Assembly (NCBI GenBank): GCA_903859705.1
Contig: CAIONQ010000077.1
Location: 62,001-126,000, forward strand
Direction of reading: 5' to 3'
Source: an uncultured Chthonomonas sp.
GTDB taxonomy: Bacteria > Armatimonadota > Chthonomonadetes > Chthonomonadales > Chthonomonadaceae
DNA length: 64,000 bases
Shown here: one piece after another, positions 17,118 through 25,541 of the stretch
How the letters are laid out: each line of letters opens with the position of its first letter
How positions within the stretch are numbered: position 1 is the first letter of the stretch
Translations under genes and position numbers: made by a program
The notes under the pieces: generated by a model
Seen by the model: the letters and a program-made list of their open reading frames with translations, nothing else
Databases searched by the model: none
Told to the model about the DNA's origin: nothing

Positions 17118-19277
17118 TCAGTTACCCCACCCCATGGCTACTCCAACGTGGTAGGCAACAAACGTGGCCAACCAGGCAAGTCCCGTCATATAACCAATCT
17201 GGAAAATGGGCCACTTCCATCCATTTGTTTCCCGCCGCACAACGGCCACGGTAGACATGCATTGCATAGCCAGTACGTAGTAAATCATGAGACAAACTGC
17301 AACAAGTGGCGAATAGACTTTTTTACCGGTAATTGGCGATACGTCGGACTTCATCTTTTCGCCAAGATCTACGCGGCCCTTGTCGTTGCCGTCCGCATCC
17401 TCAATGTTATACACGGTACCCATGCTCGAAACAAAGATCTCACGAGCAACAAATGAAGAGACAATTCCAATGCCCATCTTCCAATCAAAGCCAAGGGGCC
17501 TGATCGCTGGTTCGATGGCATGCCCTATATGCCCGACATAGGATTGTCCAATTGGGGTTCTCTCGTGGCCGTTTCGCGGGAATGTTGCCAGGCCCCACAA
17601 CACCATACTGGTTGTGAGGATAACCGTGCTTGCCCTTTTCACAAACAGTCCTGCTCGTTCCACCATTTGAATGCCGGCAGCCTTAAGGCCGGGCATTCTG
17701 TACGGCGGAAGTTCGAGCATGAATGTGGGTGATACTCCCTTTAGCAGCGTACGATGAAAGATACCTGCCATGCAAAAGGCCGCGATCATACCCAGAAAGT
17801 ACATAGAAACAAACGTGAGCCCGGGCAATGTAAGTACAGTTAGCCTGCCAATATGCAGCACAGGCCGGGCAGGCACAAACGCACTTGTCATAAGCAGGTA
17901 AACAGGGAGCCGAGCCGAGCAAGACATCAGGGGCGCAACAAGAATGGTAATCAGGCGAGCTTTGCGATCACCTATGGTTCTTGTGGCCATAATGCCGGGA
18001 ATAGCGCATGCAAAACTGGAAAGTAGCGGGATAAAGGATTTGCCATGTAGCCCTACTTTGCTCATAAGGCGGTCCATTAGGAACGCCGCACGCGCCATGT
18101 AACCTGTATCTTCTAATAGGCTTACAAAAAAGAAGAGCAGCAATATCTGTGGCAGAAATGAGAGCGTTGTTCCAACGCCACCAAGCACACCAGAGCGTAT
18201 TAGATCCTTAAGATCTCCATCGGCCATATGCCTGCCAAGGGCTTCACCAAGATCTTTGATCTTATCACGAATAAAATCAGCGGGTCCTTGCCCCAGCGTA
18301 AAAATAGTTTGAAACATTACCGCCATAAGGCCAAAAAATAGTATGTAGCCAAAGACGGGATGCATGACAACTCTATCAATTCGATCGTTAGCAGAAACCG
18401 GAGCTGCGTGCCGTTCAGAGTGTGGGCGCATTACGCCGTTACATACGTGGGCAATCCAATCGTAGCGCGCTGCAATTGCTGCTGCGGCAAAATCGATATC
18501 ATCCTGTGCCAGACGTTCCGCCGCGTCTTTAACTTGCTCCCTAACGCCGGACGACAAATGCTCCGTGGCATAAGCGGCTCGGTCGTCCTGCTGCATGAGC
18601 AGAGTGAGGGCCTCTACAAATGCAAAGCGCTGCTTAATGCCGTATTCGGCAACCAGTCTATTTGTGAGGGCATCTAAATCGGCCCGAATTTTCTCAGGAA
18701 CCAACCACGCTGGCTCAGGTGGCACAAGCACCTTGCTGCGCTCAAGCGCAGCCAACAGCTGCGGTATGCCAACCTTCTGCCCGGCAAGGACAACAATAAC
18801 AGGCACACCAATAGCTGTTTGAAGTGCTGTTGCGTCTACCTGAACTCCTGCCTGTGCGGCAGAGTCTGTCATTGTAAGCGCAATTACAGTTGGGATTCCA
18901 AGATCTAATAGTTGCCCGGTGAGGTAAAGATTGCGCTCCAGATTTGAGGCATCGACCACGTTCAGTACAACGTCTGGAACTTCGGTATCTGCGCGCAATC
19001 CCATCAGAACTTCACGCGCTATGGTTTCATCTGGAGAGTGTGGGGTGAGCGAATAAAGGCCAGGAAGATCTAGGAGGCGTGCAGTACCGCCATCTGGAAG
19101 GCGGCATCGCCCTTCCTTCTTTTCAACGGTTACACCGGGGTAGTTGCCAACCTTCTGCCTGAGGCCGGTTAGCGCATTGAAGAGGGTTGTTTTTCCAGAA
19201 TTTGGGTTGCCGACAATGGCAACGGCAACAAATGAGGAGGCACCGTTTGCGGCTGCATCCGAAGATGTTGAGGTCAT
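17118..19277 (-). CDS. feoB: Ferrous iron transport protein B
   Basis: A 719-residue inner-membrane Fe(II) transporter with a cytosolic G-domain. G1 is GNPNSGKTTLFNAL near residue 22, G2 GVTVEKKEG near 48 and G3 DLPGLYSL near 70. The G4 position reads TMTD instead of the usual NxxD. A helical GDI-like region follows, then about eight membrane segments with the two Gate motifs. Gate 1 is near ARAAFLMDRLMSKVGLHGKS, with CAIPGIMATR after it. Gate 2 is near SCSARLPVYLLM. The start overlaps feoA by 4 bp. It belongs to the dtxR-feoA-feoB-Cys-rich run and is expected to be iron-repressed. Confidence 0.95.
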   Translation of the reverse strand: MTSTSSDAAANGASSFVAVAIVGNPNSGKTTLFNALTGLRQKVGNYPGVTVEKKEGRCRLPDGGTARLLDLPGLYSLTPHSPDETIAREVLMGLRADTEVPDVVLNVVDASNLERNLYLTGQLLDLGIPTVIALTMTDSAAQAGVQVDATALQTAIGVPVIVVLAGQKVGIPQLLAALERSKVLVPPEPAWLVPEKIRADLDALTNRLVAEYGIKQRFAFVEALTLLMQQDDRAAYATEHLSSGVREQVKDAAERLAQDDIDFAAAAIAARYDWIAHVCNGVMRPHSERHAAPVSANDRIDRVVMHPVFGYILFFGLMAVMFQTIFTLGQGPADFIRDKIKDLGEALGRHMADGDLKDLIRSGVLGGVGTTLSFLPQILLLFFFVSLLEDTGYMARAAFLMDRLMSKVGLHGKSFIPLLSSFACAIPGIMATRTIGDRKARLITILVAPLMSCSARLPVYLLMTSAFVPARPVLHIGRLTVLTLPGLTFVSMYFLGMIAAFCMAGIFHRTLLKGVSPTFMLELPPYRMPGLKAAGIQMVERAGLFVKRASTVILTTSMVLWGLATFPRNGHERTPIGQSYVGHIGHAIEPAIRPLGFDWKMGIGIVSSFVAREIFVSSMGTVYNIEDADGNDKGRVDLGEKMKSDVSPITGKKVYSPLVAVCLMIYYVLAMQCMSTVAVVRRETNGWKWPIFQIGYMTGLAWLATFVAYHVGVAMGWGN

Positions 19278-19669
19278 TCCTGCTTATCCGGATCATCCAG
19301 CCACACAGCAGACGCCTCATCGCGACGTAAAGAAAGCTGGTAGCCGCGCACAAGAATATCCAGAGGGCCACCAAATGCAGCGGCACGAACCACTTTAACA
19401 TGTGTCCCGGGAGTGAGGCCCATTTCAAGTAAACGAAGACGGTCTCTCGAGCTTCCATTCAGATGGAAGATATAACCGCACTCACCTGGCTGTAAATCTG
19501 AAAGCGCGAGCCCAGATCTATACAATGAGCCATGATGGTGGTTAACGATACTGCCATCCGCAACCGCATCCAGGGCATTTTGCGCCGCCGCACCAAATTT
19601 GTGGCGACGCTTCGAAAACAAGCCTGGCTTGCAGGGTTCACTATCGCTCTGGTGTTTCTTATGTTGCAT
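19274..19669 (-). CDS. feoA: FeoA-domain protein
   Basis: About 131 residues from ATG 19669; a TTG at 19696 is an alternative, and neither has a strong ribosome site. The N-terminal 45 residues are basic and Cys-poor. Residues about 55-125 are a FeoA SH3-like domain: LALSDLQPGECGYIFHLNG, then RLRLLEMGLTPGTHVKVVR, AAFGGPLDILVRGYQLSLRRDEA. FeoA is a small cytosolic partner of FeoB. It overlaps feoB by 4 bp and lies about 70 bp after dtxR on the same strand, so it is probably read from the dtxR promoter. Confidence 0.9.
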   Translation of the reverse strand: MQHKKHQSDSEPCKPGLFSKRRHKFGAAAQNALDAVADGSIVNHHHGSLYRSGLALSDLQPGECGYIFHLNGSSRDRLRLLEMGLTPGTHVKVVRAAAFGGPLDILVRGYQLSLRRDEASAVWLDDPDKQE

Positions 19670-19737
19670 CGGTGTATATAACGCATCCAGCGGCAACTAC
19701 GTCCGCAATTGATGGGAGTTCTGACGGCTTTTCTGGC

Positions 19738-20496
19738 CTAAAGTTTCACAGCATCTGGGCCAGTGTAAACCCACACGCTGTTCGCAACATCTCTGCCGAT
19801 AGGAACCGCCTCGTTGAGGCTCTGAACAGAGAGTGTAAGAACGTCCCCAAAGGGTGTCCGGTTTTTCACACTAACCGAAGCCTCTGGTATCAGGCCAATT
19901 TCCAGTATATAGCTCAGAAACTCCGCACGTTCGTCAGTTATCCTCGCAACAACGCACTCATCTCCGGCCTGCAAGGCAGATAGGCGTACCGCATTGTCCA
20001 CTCTTGTGGCATCTACGGGGTTTCCATGTGGGCACGTTTTTGGATAGTGCATCGCCCGCGCAATTCTATCGGCTACATCCTCGCTGATGTAATGCTCCAG
20101 CTTGCAAGCAAGATCGTGCACATCATCCCATGGCAATTCAAGAAAATCAACTAGCAGCCGCTCCACAAGCCTGTGGCGCCGCAAGAGAGCTATTGAGATG
20201 CTAACACCACGATCAGTAAGTCGCACCCCCTGATAGGGCGTGTGTGTTACGAGATCCAACTCAGCAAGCCGTTTCAGCATGGTGGTTGCACTTGCTGGTG
20301 AAACGCCCATGTACTTGGCTACATCTCCCGAACTTACTGCTTCCAGCTCTTCTTGGAGCCGGTATATTCCCTCTGTATACTCTTCTATACTCTCGGTTAG
20401 CTCACCCGGGTCGCGATCCTTCGCCTGGCGCGGCCTGCACGGTGCCGGGCATCGAAGGTTTACCTCTTTTGTATCGCGCGCTTCTCGGATTGGCAT
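19738..20496 (-). CDS. DtxR/IdeR-family iron-dependent repressor with C-terminal FeoA-like domain
   Basis: A 252-residue regulator. The winged HTH covers about residues 33-95 (SGDVAKYMGVSPASATTMLKRL). The dimerisation and metal domain keeps DtxR-type ligands: RRHRLVERLL (His79/Glu83 equivalents), VHDLACKLEH (His98, Cys102, Glu105 and His106 equivalents), then CPHGNPV. A Cys at the DtxR-102 position, rather than the Glu of MntR, argues for Fe(II) sensing; the Met10 position is Glu here. Residues about 165-245 form an SH3/FeoA-like domain. ATG 20496 follows GGGGGA. A strong promoter and a palindrome lie just upstream. It likely represses its own feo operon when iron is plentiful. Confidence 0.9.
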   Translation of the reverse strand: MPIREARDTKEVNLRCPAPCRPRQAKDRDPGELTESIEEYTEGIYRLQEELEAVSSGDVAKYMGVSPASATTMLKRLAELDLVTHTPYQGVRLTDRGVSISIALLRRHRLVERLLVDFLELPWDDVHDLACKLEHYISEDVADRIARAMHYPKTCPHGNPVDATRVDNAVRLSALQAGDECVVARITDERAEFLSYILEIGLIPEASVSVKNRTPFGDVLTLSVQSLNEAVPIGRDVANSVWVYTGPDAVKL

Positions 20497-20525
20497 TGGT
20501 CCCCCAAAACTGGATAGCTATATCT

Positions 20526-20554
20526 ATTTTACCACCGTTCACCATCGGCGTCAA
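20526..20554 (-). promoter_or_regulatory. Sigma-70-type promoter of the dtxR-feo operon
   Basis: Minus strand: TTGACG (20554-20549), 17-nt spacer, TAAAAT (20531-20526). The dtxR start codon at 20496 is about 23 nt beyond the predicted transcription start. Confidence 0.75.
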
Positions 20555-20566
20555 TTGCCTGCACAT

Positions 20567-20590
20567 TATTTTTAGTGCAGACTAAAAATA
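20567..20590. promoter_or_regulatory. 24-bp palindrome, candidate metalloregulator operator
   Basis: TATTTTTAGT and ACTAAAAATA are perfect 10-bp arms around GCAG. The site lies in the divergent gap between the iron regulator and the ABC ATPase, 13 bp upstream of the dtxR -35 box. Symmetry, size and location fit an operator for a dimeric metalloregulator. Binding by the adjacent DtxR protein is inferred. Confidence 0.6.
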
Positions 20591-20682
20591 GAAGTACTCT
20601 CATTCAATATACGTAATCTGCCATAATTCATCAGCGCAACCACGCACCATTTTATTTGGTCCCGAAACGATGCTGTACATCT

Positions 20683-21369
20683 ATGACACTGGAAGCTGTA
20701 AATCTGTCTCTTGGATATGGCGATGGCGACTTAACTACTTTCGCAGTTCGTGAAGCAACGATGCGGATTGAGGGTCCAGGCTTCTTTGGCGTTATGGGGC
20801 CTTCTGGCTCCGGTAAAAGTTCACTTCTGTATATGTTATCCGGGCTCAAGAACCCAACGGCAGGATCTGTGCTTTTCAATGGCAAACATCTTGAAAATAT
20901 GGCAGATAAAGAGCGAGCCGCCCTTCGGCGGGAGCATTTCGGATTTGTATTTCAGCAGCCATTTTTACTAAGCTTTTTGACGGCACGGGAGAATATTGCC
21001 ATTGCAGCACGCCCGGGTGACAAGGCTGCCAACCGCAAAGCAGACGCTCTGTTAGAAGAATTGGGGCTAAGTCGCCTTGCCGATCGCACCCCTGTGCATC
21101 TCTCTGGCGGTGAACGCCAGCGCGTGGTTGTTGCGCGAGCTATGATTAATGAGCCATCCATTATCTTCGCAGATGAGCCCACTGCTGCTCTGGATCATCG
21201 CAACGGATTTGCTGTAATCGATCTGCTCAAGAGATATCGAGATCGTGGTACTGTGATTGTGGTTACACACGATCCGGCAATGATTGCTGGTGCCAACAAG
21301 ATATTTCATCTGGAAGATGGTGCAATTACCCATGTTGAAATTTCGGAAATTTCCGAGCCACCGGGTTAA
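20683..21369 (+). CDS. Orphan ABC transporter ATP-binding protein (LolD/MacB/FtsE class)
   Basis: About 228 residues from ATG 20683. Walker A GPSGSGKSS lies near residue 40, a Q-loop FVFQQPFLLS near 92, signature LSGGERQRVVVARAM near 137, Walker B IIFADEPTAALD and H-loop VVTHD. Overall it resembles LolD, MacB and FtsE-type ATPases, which serve FtsX-like permeases in lipoprotein release, efflux or cell-wall hydrolase control. No FtsX-like permease is adjacent; the next gene is a thiol peroxidase. There is no convincing ribosome site. The gene diverges from the iron regulator and shares its palindrome-containing upstream region, so iron-linked control is possible. Confidence 0.85.
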   Translation: MTLEAVNLSLGYGDGDLTTFAVREATMRIEGPGFFGVMGPSGSGKSSLLYMLSGLKNPTAGSVLFNGKHLENMADKERAALRREHFGFVFQQPFLLSFLTARENIAIAARPGDKAANRKADALLEELGLSRLADRTPVHLSGGERQRVVVARAMINEPSIIFADEPTAALDHRNGFAVIDLLKRYRDRGTVIVVTHDPAMIAGANKIFHLEDGAITHVEISEISEPPG

Positions 21370-21489
21370 CGTGCCATATGCAGAGGAAACACTATTAGGC
21401 GCTCATGCGTAGATAACACGGATTGGTCCAGATTTAGCATCCAGCCGTAACCCTGTACAATCGCATACAAAGTAGGAGACTTATACAGA

Positions 21490-22002
21490 ATGTCCAGAAC
21501 TGTTCTTTTCAAGGGCAACCCCGTGGCCGTAACTGGCCCAGAGCTTAAAGCGGGCGAAAAAGCACCAGATTTTAAGGTGCAGGCCAGCGGTGCTGCAGGC
21601 CTCGGCGATGTTACCCTCGCAGATTTTGTTGGCAAAACGGTAATCCTTTCCGTTGTTCCTTCCGTAGATACCGGTGTGTGCGCTCTGCAAACAAAGAAGT
21701 TCAATGAGCGAGCGGCGGCACTTCCAGAGAATGTGGTAGTGCTTACGGTTAGCACCGATCTGCCGTTTGCGCAGGGCCGTTTCTGCGGTGCTGAAGGCAT
21801 CGACAAACTTCGCACCGTTTCCGATCATCGCGACGCCAGCTTTGGTGCATCCTACGGTGTTCTGATTACAGAAGGTCCGCTCACCCGGTGCCTTGCACGC
21901 TCCACTTTTGTCATCGGCCCCGATGGTAATCTGAAGTATGTTGAGTACGTACCTGAAATCACAACCGAACCAGACTATGATGCCGTTCTGGCAGCTGTGT
22001 AA
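21490..22002 (+). CDS. tpx: Thiol peroxidase (atypical 2-Cys peroxiredoxin)
   Basis: A 170-residue peroxiredoxin that reduces peroxides with thioredoxin. The peroxidatic Cys64 sits in SVDTGVCALQT; the resolving Cys99 is in LPFAQGRFCGAEG, both in the positions that define the Tpx subfamily. The N-terminal KGNPVAVTGPELKAGEKAPDF is also typical, and length is normal. AGGAGA precedes ATG 21490. A weak promoter is possible (TTTAGC, 17 nt, TACAAT). The next gene starts inside its 3' end, so the protease may be co-translated. Confidence 0.96.
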   Translation: MSRTVLFKGNPVAVTGPELKAGEKAPDFKVQASGAAGLGDVTLADFVGKTVILSVVPSVDTGVCALQTKKFNERAAALPENVVVLTVSTDLPFAQGRFCGAEGIDKLRTVSDHRDASFGASYGVLITEGPLTRCLARSTFVIGPDGNLKYVEYVPEITTEPDYDAVLAAV

Positions 22003-23323
22003 ACATCGCTTCCCAGTAGTTGTGCTTATCACCTTTGCCCTGCTTCTGTTGCTGCCATGTTTTACGGCAGCACAGAAGCGGGGCAAGGTTACTTCACCGC
22101 TGCAAGTAACCGCCTCAACTTCACTTCCGCATACAACATCCGCCATTTCAGAGTTCATGCCACATGTATCAGCTAAGGCTATTGCGTACCAGCGCACTTC
22201 GCGTTGGCTTGCGATTACTGGCAAGATCTGGTACTTGTTAGGCTTGTGGCTATTCCTTGCTTCAGGTGTAGCCGCAAAGATGCAATCCAGCGTCCGATGG
22301 ACCCTGCATGGTAGGTCGGATCTGGTAGTTCGCTCGCTCCCCCCCTCACTATTTCAGATTGTTGCCTACATCACTGCTTTTGCGATAACTATGTGGATAT
22401 GGCAACTGCCGTTTGATCTCGGTTTCATCTGGTTAGAAAAGCACTACGGATTTGGGACACAGAGCATATTGGGTTATGTATGGGATAGCGTTCGGGGCAT
22501 AATTTTTCAGGCACCCGCAGCCCTGCTATACAGAGCAGGTTACGAAATGCTCTACCGCAACCCTTTACGGTGGTGGATGCCAACGTGGGGATTAGGCTCT
22601 GCTGGCCTCCTGTTCCTATTCGTAATTCAGCCTATGTGGCTGGCTCCTATGTTTAACCACTATTCCTCGCTGCCTGCATCCCCAATAAGGCAGGCTATTA
22701 GCGAGCTGGCGAGAAATGCAGGAATTGCTCACGCAGAAATTCTGGTAGAGAACACCAGCATACGAAGCAAGCACGTAAATGCGTATGTAACTGGCATTGG
22801 CCCCTCCGCGCGCATAGTTATCAACGATACCACGCTCGCCGCATTGCCACAAGATCAAATCCTCGCTATGGTTGGGCACGAAATTGGGCATTACAAAGGG
22901 CGGCACCCGATGTTACTGTTGGGAAGTTCCATTGTTGGCCTTGGAATGTTTCTGTGGTGCCTGGCGCTAGTAATTGATTCTGATTGGTTCAATTATAAAT
23001 GGGGTATTCACTCAAATTATGATCTTATCATGCTCCCCGCAATCAGCCTTGCCGCGGCTATATTTTTGTTCGTGCAGGCTCCTATCGAAAGCGGTATCTC
23101 TAGAAACTTAGAACGCCGCGCGGATGATTATGGATTGCACCTTGTAAATGAGCCAGAAGCAACCGCAAGGCTTATGGCAGGTTTCGCAGAGCGAGACCTG
23201 GCCGACCCAGATCCACCGATGATCTTACAATTCTGGTATGGTTCCCATCCTACGCTGCACGAACGAATTACCACTGCGCTGGAGTACCGCGATAGACATA
23301 TTAACGCAGGGCAATCTCGTTGA
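21977..23323 (+). CDS. M48 family membrane metallopeptidase (Ste24/CAAX-protease-like)
   Basis: About 448 residues. The N-terminus has a hydrophobic segment ending at CFTAAQ, probably a signal or anchor, and several further membrane helices follow, as in Ste24-type M48 enzymes. The zinc motif is HEIGHYKGRH near residue 295, and the third ligand is in the downstream NLERRADDYG block. The catalytic architecture is complete, so it is predicted to be an active zinc protease, perhaps acting on membrane or envelope proteins. The start is ambiguous: ATG 21977 overlaps tpx by 26 bp, and no good ribosome site is visible. Confidence 0.88.
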   Translation: MMPFWQLCKHRFPVVVLITFALLLLLPCFTAAQKRGKVTSPLQVTASTSLPHTTSAISEFMPHVSAKAIAYQRTSRWLAITGKIWYLLGLWLFLASGVAAKMQSSVRWTLHGRSDLVVRSLPPSLFQIVAYITAFAITMWIWQLPFDLGFIWLEKHYGFGTQSILGYVWDSVRGIIFQAPAALLYRAGYEMLYRNPLRWWMPTWGLGSAGLLFLFVIQPMWLAPMFNHYSSLPASPIRQAISELARNAGIAHAEILVENTSIRSKHVNAYVTGIGPSARIVINDTTLAALPQDQILAMVGHEIGHYKGRHPMLLLGSSIVGLGMFLWCLALVIDSDWFNYKWGIHSNYDLIMLPAISLAAAIFLFVQAPIESGISRNLERRADDYGLHLVNEPEATARLMAGFAERDLADPDPPMILQFWYGSHPTLHERITTALEYRDRHINAGQSR

Positions 23324-23396
23324 CAACGACATCGCGAATACCGGATAATATCGCAGGCATCAAATCCCCTTTTACTGCGCGAAACGGTCAACAAGC

Positions 23397-24557
23397 ATGA
23401 GTTTAAGAGCGGCATCTCGGGTTTTAAAGGACCGCAGAACAAAAAACCTGACGCGGCGATTAAAACCTGGCGATATCGCTTTGATTCATCATGCCGATTT
23501 GGATACTACCGCTGCCAGAGCCCTGATCGAAAGTAATATTTCCGCCGTTGTAAATGCTTCTCGAAGTATCTCTGGCCGATATCCCAATCGTGGCCCACTA
23601 CTCCTGCTGGAAGCGGGCATCGTTCAGATAGATGATCTGGGTGAGGATGCTTTTGAATCCATTCCTGACGGGGCACTGGTTGCGCTCGATCCCGCGCGAG
23701 GCACTATCACGCTGCCAGATGGCGCGGTAATTCAGGGGTCAACGCTTTCATCAGAACTTATTCAACAACAGATGAAGGATGCGCATGCCAACCTTAGTAC
23801 GGAGCTGGATCATTTTGCGCGGAATACTCTGGAATATCTGGACAATGAAAAAGGACTGCTATTCGACCCGGTAGAAGTGCCAGGCCTAAGAACAAAATTT
23901 GCTGGAAGACACGTTATGATAGTGGTGAGGGGAGAAGGTTACAAAGATGACCTGGCCCTCTTGCACGACTATCTGCGCGATACCCGCCCTATCCTACTGG
24001 CGGTAGATGGTGGCGCAGACGCGCTTATAGAAGCCAGGCTAACGCCAGATGTGATCCTCGGTGATATGGATAGTGTTTCGGACGATGCCTTGCGCTGTGG
24101 TGCCGAGCTGATTGTGCATGGTTATCATGGATCCAAGGCAAGTGGTGGTAAGAGTGGCGCTCCTGGCATGGAGCGTATCAAAGAGCTGGGATTGGAAGCG
24201 CAGGTTCTTTACTCGCCGGGAACGAGCGAAGACGTGGCGATGCTCCTGGCCGATGAATTAGAAGCCACCCTCATTGTTGCCGTAGGTACTCACTTTTCAT
24301 TAGAAGAGTTTCTGGACAAAGGGCGTAAAGGAATGGCAAGTACATTTCTAACGCGGCTACGTATAGGATCTAAGCTGGTGGATGCAAAAGGGATAGCTCG
24401 GCTCTCACGTGGGCAACGTCCACGCTTGCGTGAGCTTGCACTTATCGTGTTTGCAGCCTCTACTCCCATCATCGCTGTAACGGTGCTTTCGCCCGTTGGG
24501 CAGAACCTTCTTGAGATTATCCGCGTCTGGATGCATGTGCATCTTCATATCGGCTAA
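23397..24557 (+). CDS. SteA-like protein with thiamine-pyrophosphokinase-like fold
   Basis: A 386-residue protein. Residues about 20-160 are a beta-rich domain beginning LTRRLKPGDIALIHHADLD. Residues about 180-330 resemble the TPK catalytic fold, with VDGGADALIEARLTPDVILGDMDS split as VDGGAD, TPDVILGD and MDSVSDD. The C-terminus is a membrane helix near 355-375 followed by a short tail. This is the SteA arrangement; in Corynebacterineae SteA is a septal protein acting with SteB in cell separation. The pairing with a SteB/MctB-like gene directly downstream strengthens the call. A true pyrophosphokinase activity is unlikely. It heads a five-gene plus-strand cluster. Confidence 0.82.
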   Translation: MSLRAASRVLKDRRTKNLTRRLKPGDIALIHHADLDTTAARALIESNISAVVNASRSISGRYPNRGPLLLLEAGIVQIDDLGEDAFESIPDGALVALDPARGTITLPDGAVIQGSTLSSELIQQQMKDAHANLSTELDHFARNTLEYLDNEKGLLFDPVEVPGLRTKFAGRHVMIVVRGEGYKDDLALLHDYLRDTRPILLAVDGGADALIEARLTPDVILGDMDSVSDDALRCGAELIVHGYHGSKASGGKSGAPGMERIKELGLEAQVLYSPGTSEDVAMLLADELEATLIVAVGTHFSLEEFLDKGRKGMASTFLTRLRIGSKLVDAKGIARLSRGQRPRLRELALIVFAASTPIIAVTVLSPVGQNLLEIIRVWMHVHLHIG

Positions 24558-24640
24558 TTGGGGCGGCACCCGCACGCCTGAGGGTATACTTGGCAGGTAT
24601 AGAATGCAGCGGCGCACGTGCCAATGCAGGGGTAAACCAC

Positions 24641-25519
24641 GTGGGGTATGGGTTTAAATATCACGTAGCCACTATCGCGGCTATATTTTTTGCTCTCACC
24701 GTTGGCCTTGTAGTTGGCAGCCTTTTTGTTTCGCCACGAATCACAGTTCAGCAAACACGCCAGATTGAACGACTGCGCAACGATGTTAATCGCGATATTG
24801 TGATAACACGTACAGAGAAAGATCGCGACGAAAAGGCCCTTTCAGCGTTTGTACCAGCAGCCCTTCACGGCAAACTTGCTGGTGTATCGGCGGCAATAGT
24901 ACAAACGGGAGATTATCCTGAAGCGGCTGCAAGCATTCGAGAAGCGCTTACACAGGGCGATGCTCATGTGCTTTCTACTACGGCAACGCTCCATTTTATA
25001 GATCGTCCAGATGGGTTGTTGCTACCTGATCTTCAGTCCAGATCTCAAGTGCAGGCCGGTTTTCCCGCCACCAGGGAAGAGCTTGCAGACCGTATCGCCA
25101 GACTGATCGTGCGCGGTGATAATCCGGCCGATAGTGGCATTGCTCAACTTGAGCGAGAGGGTATATTGCGATCTGAACAAGGTAGCGATTACAACAGTGG
25201 GGCTAGGCTTGTAGTGATTGCTGCTGGAAGTCGATCAGAGGCAAACGAGAGAGTTTCGCGCGTTGATGCACTGCTGATAAAAGCCCTGCAAAAATACGGT
25301 GCCACCGTGATGATGGCCGAAGCTACCGATGCTCACTCTTCTGACGTAGATGCATACAAACGCCTCGCAATTTCTGTTTCTACAATCGATGATATCGATA
25401 CCGATATTGGCCGGGGCTCGCTGGTGTTTGCCTATGGCAGCGACCCGGGCAGCTATGGTATAAAACCCACCGCCGCCGACCTATTTCCCCCGGAGCTCAG
25501 CCGCATCGGAGCCCACTAA
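24641..25519 (+). CDS. SteB/MctB-like membrane-anchored envelope protein (copper transporter family)
   Basis: About 293 residues. One N-terminal membrane helix (FKYHVATIAAIFFALTVGLVVGSLF) is followed by a coiled coil (QTRQIERLRNDVNRDI) and an extracytoplasmic alpha/beta domain. The YHVxxxxAxFxALxxGxxxG start is a signature of the MctB/SteB family, annotated as copper transporter because of Mycobacterium MctB. GTG 24641 is preferred: AGGGG lies 8 nt upstream and the helix then begins at once, as in relatives; a TTG at 24590 is an alternative. In Corynebacterineae SteB partners SteA, which is encoded just upstream here. A septal or envelope role is therefore more likely than copper export. Confidence 0.8.
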   Translation: MGYGFKYHVATIAAIFFALTVGLVVGSLFVSPRITVQQTRQIERLRNDVNRDIVITRTEKDRDEKALSAFVPAALHGKLAGVSAAIVQTGDYPEAAASIREALTQGDAHVLSTTATLHFIDRPDGLLLPDLQSRSQVQAGFPATREELADRIARLIVRGDNPADSGIAQLEREGILRSEQGSDYNSGARLVVIAAGSRSEANERVSRVDALLIKALQKYGATVMMAEATDAHSSDVDAYKRLAISVSTIDDIDTDIGRGSLVFAYGSDPGSYGIKPTAADLFPPELSRIGAH

Positions 25520-25541
25520 ACACAGATCAAAGCTTGTTCCT

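Noticed and set aside
21481-22224. Minus-strand frame of 247 codons
   Set aside because: Antisense to tpx and the M48 gene; no motif.
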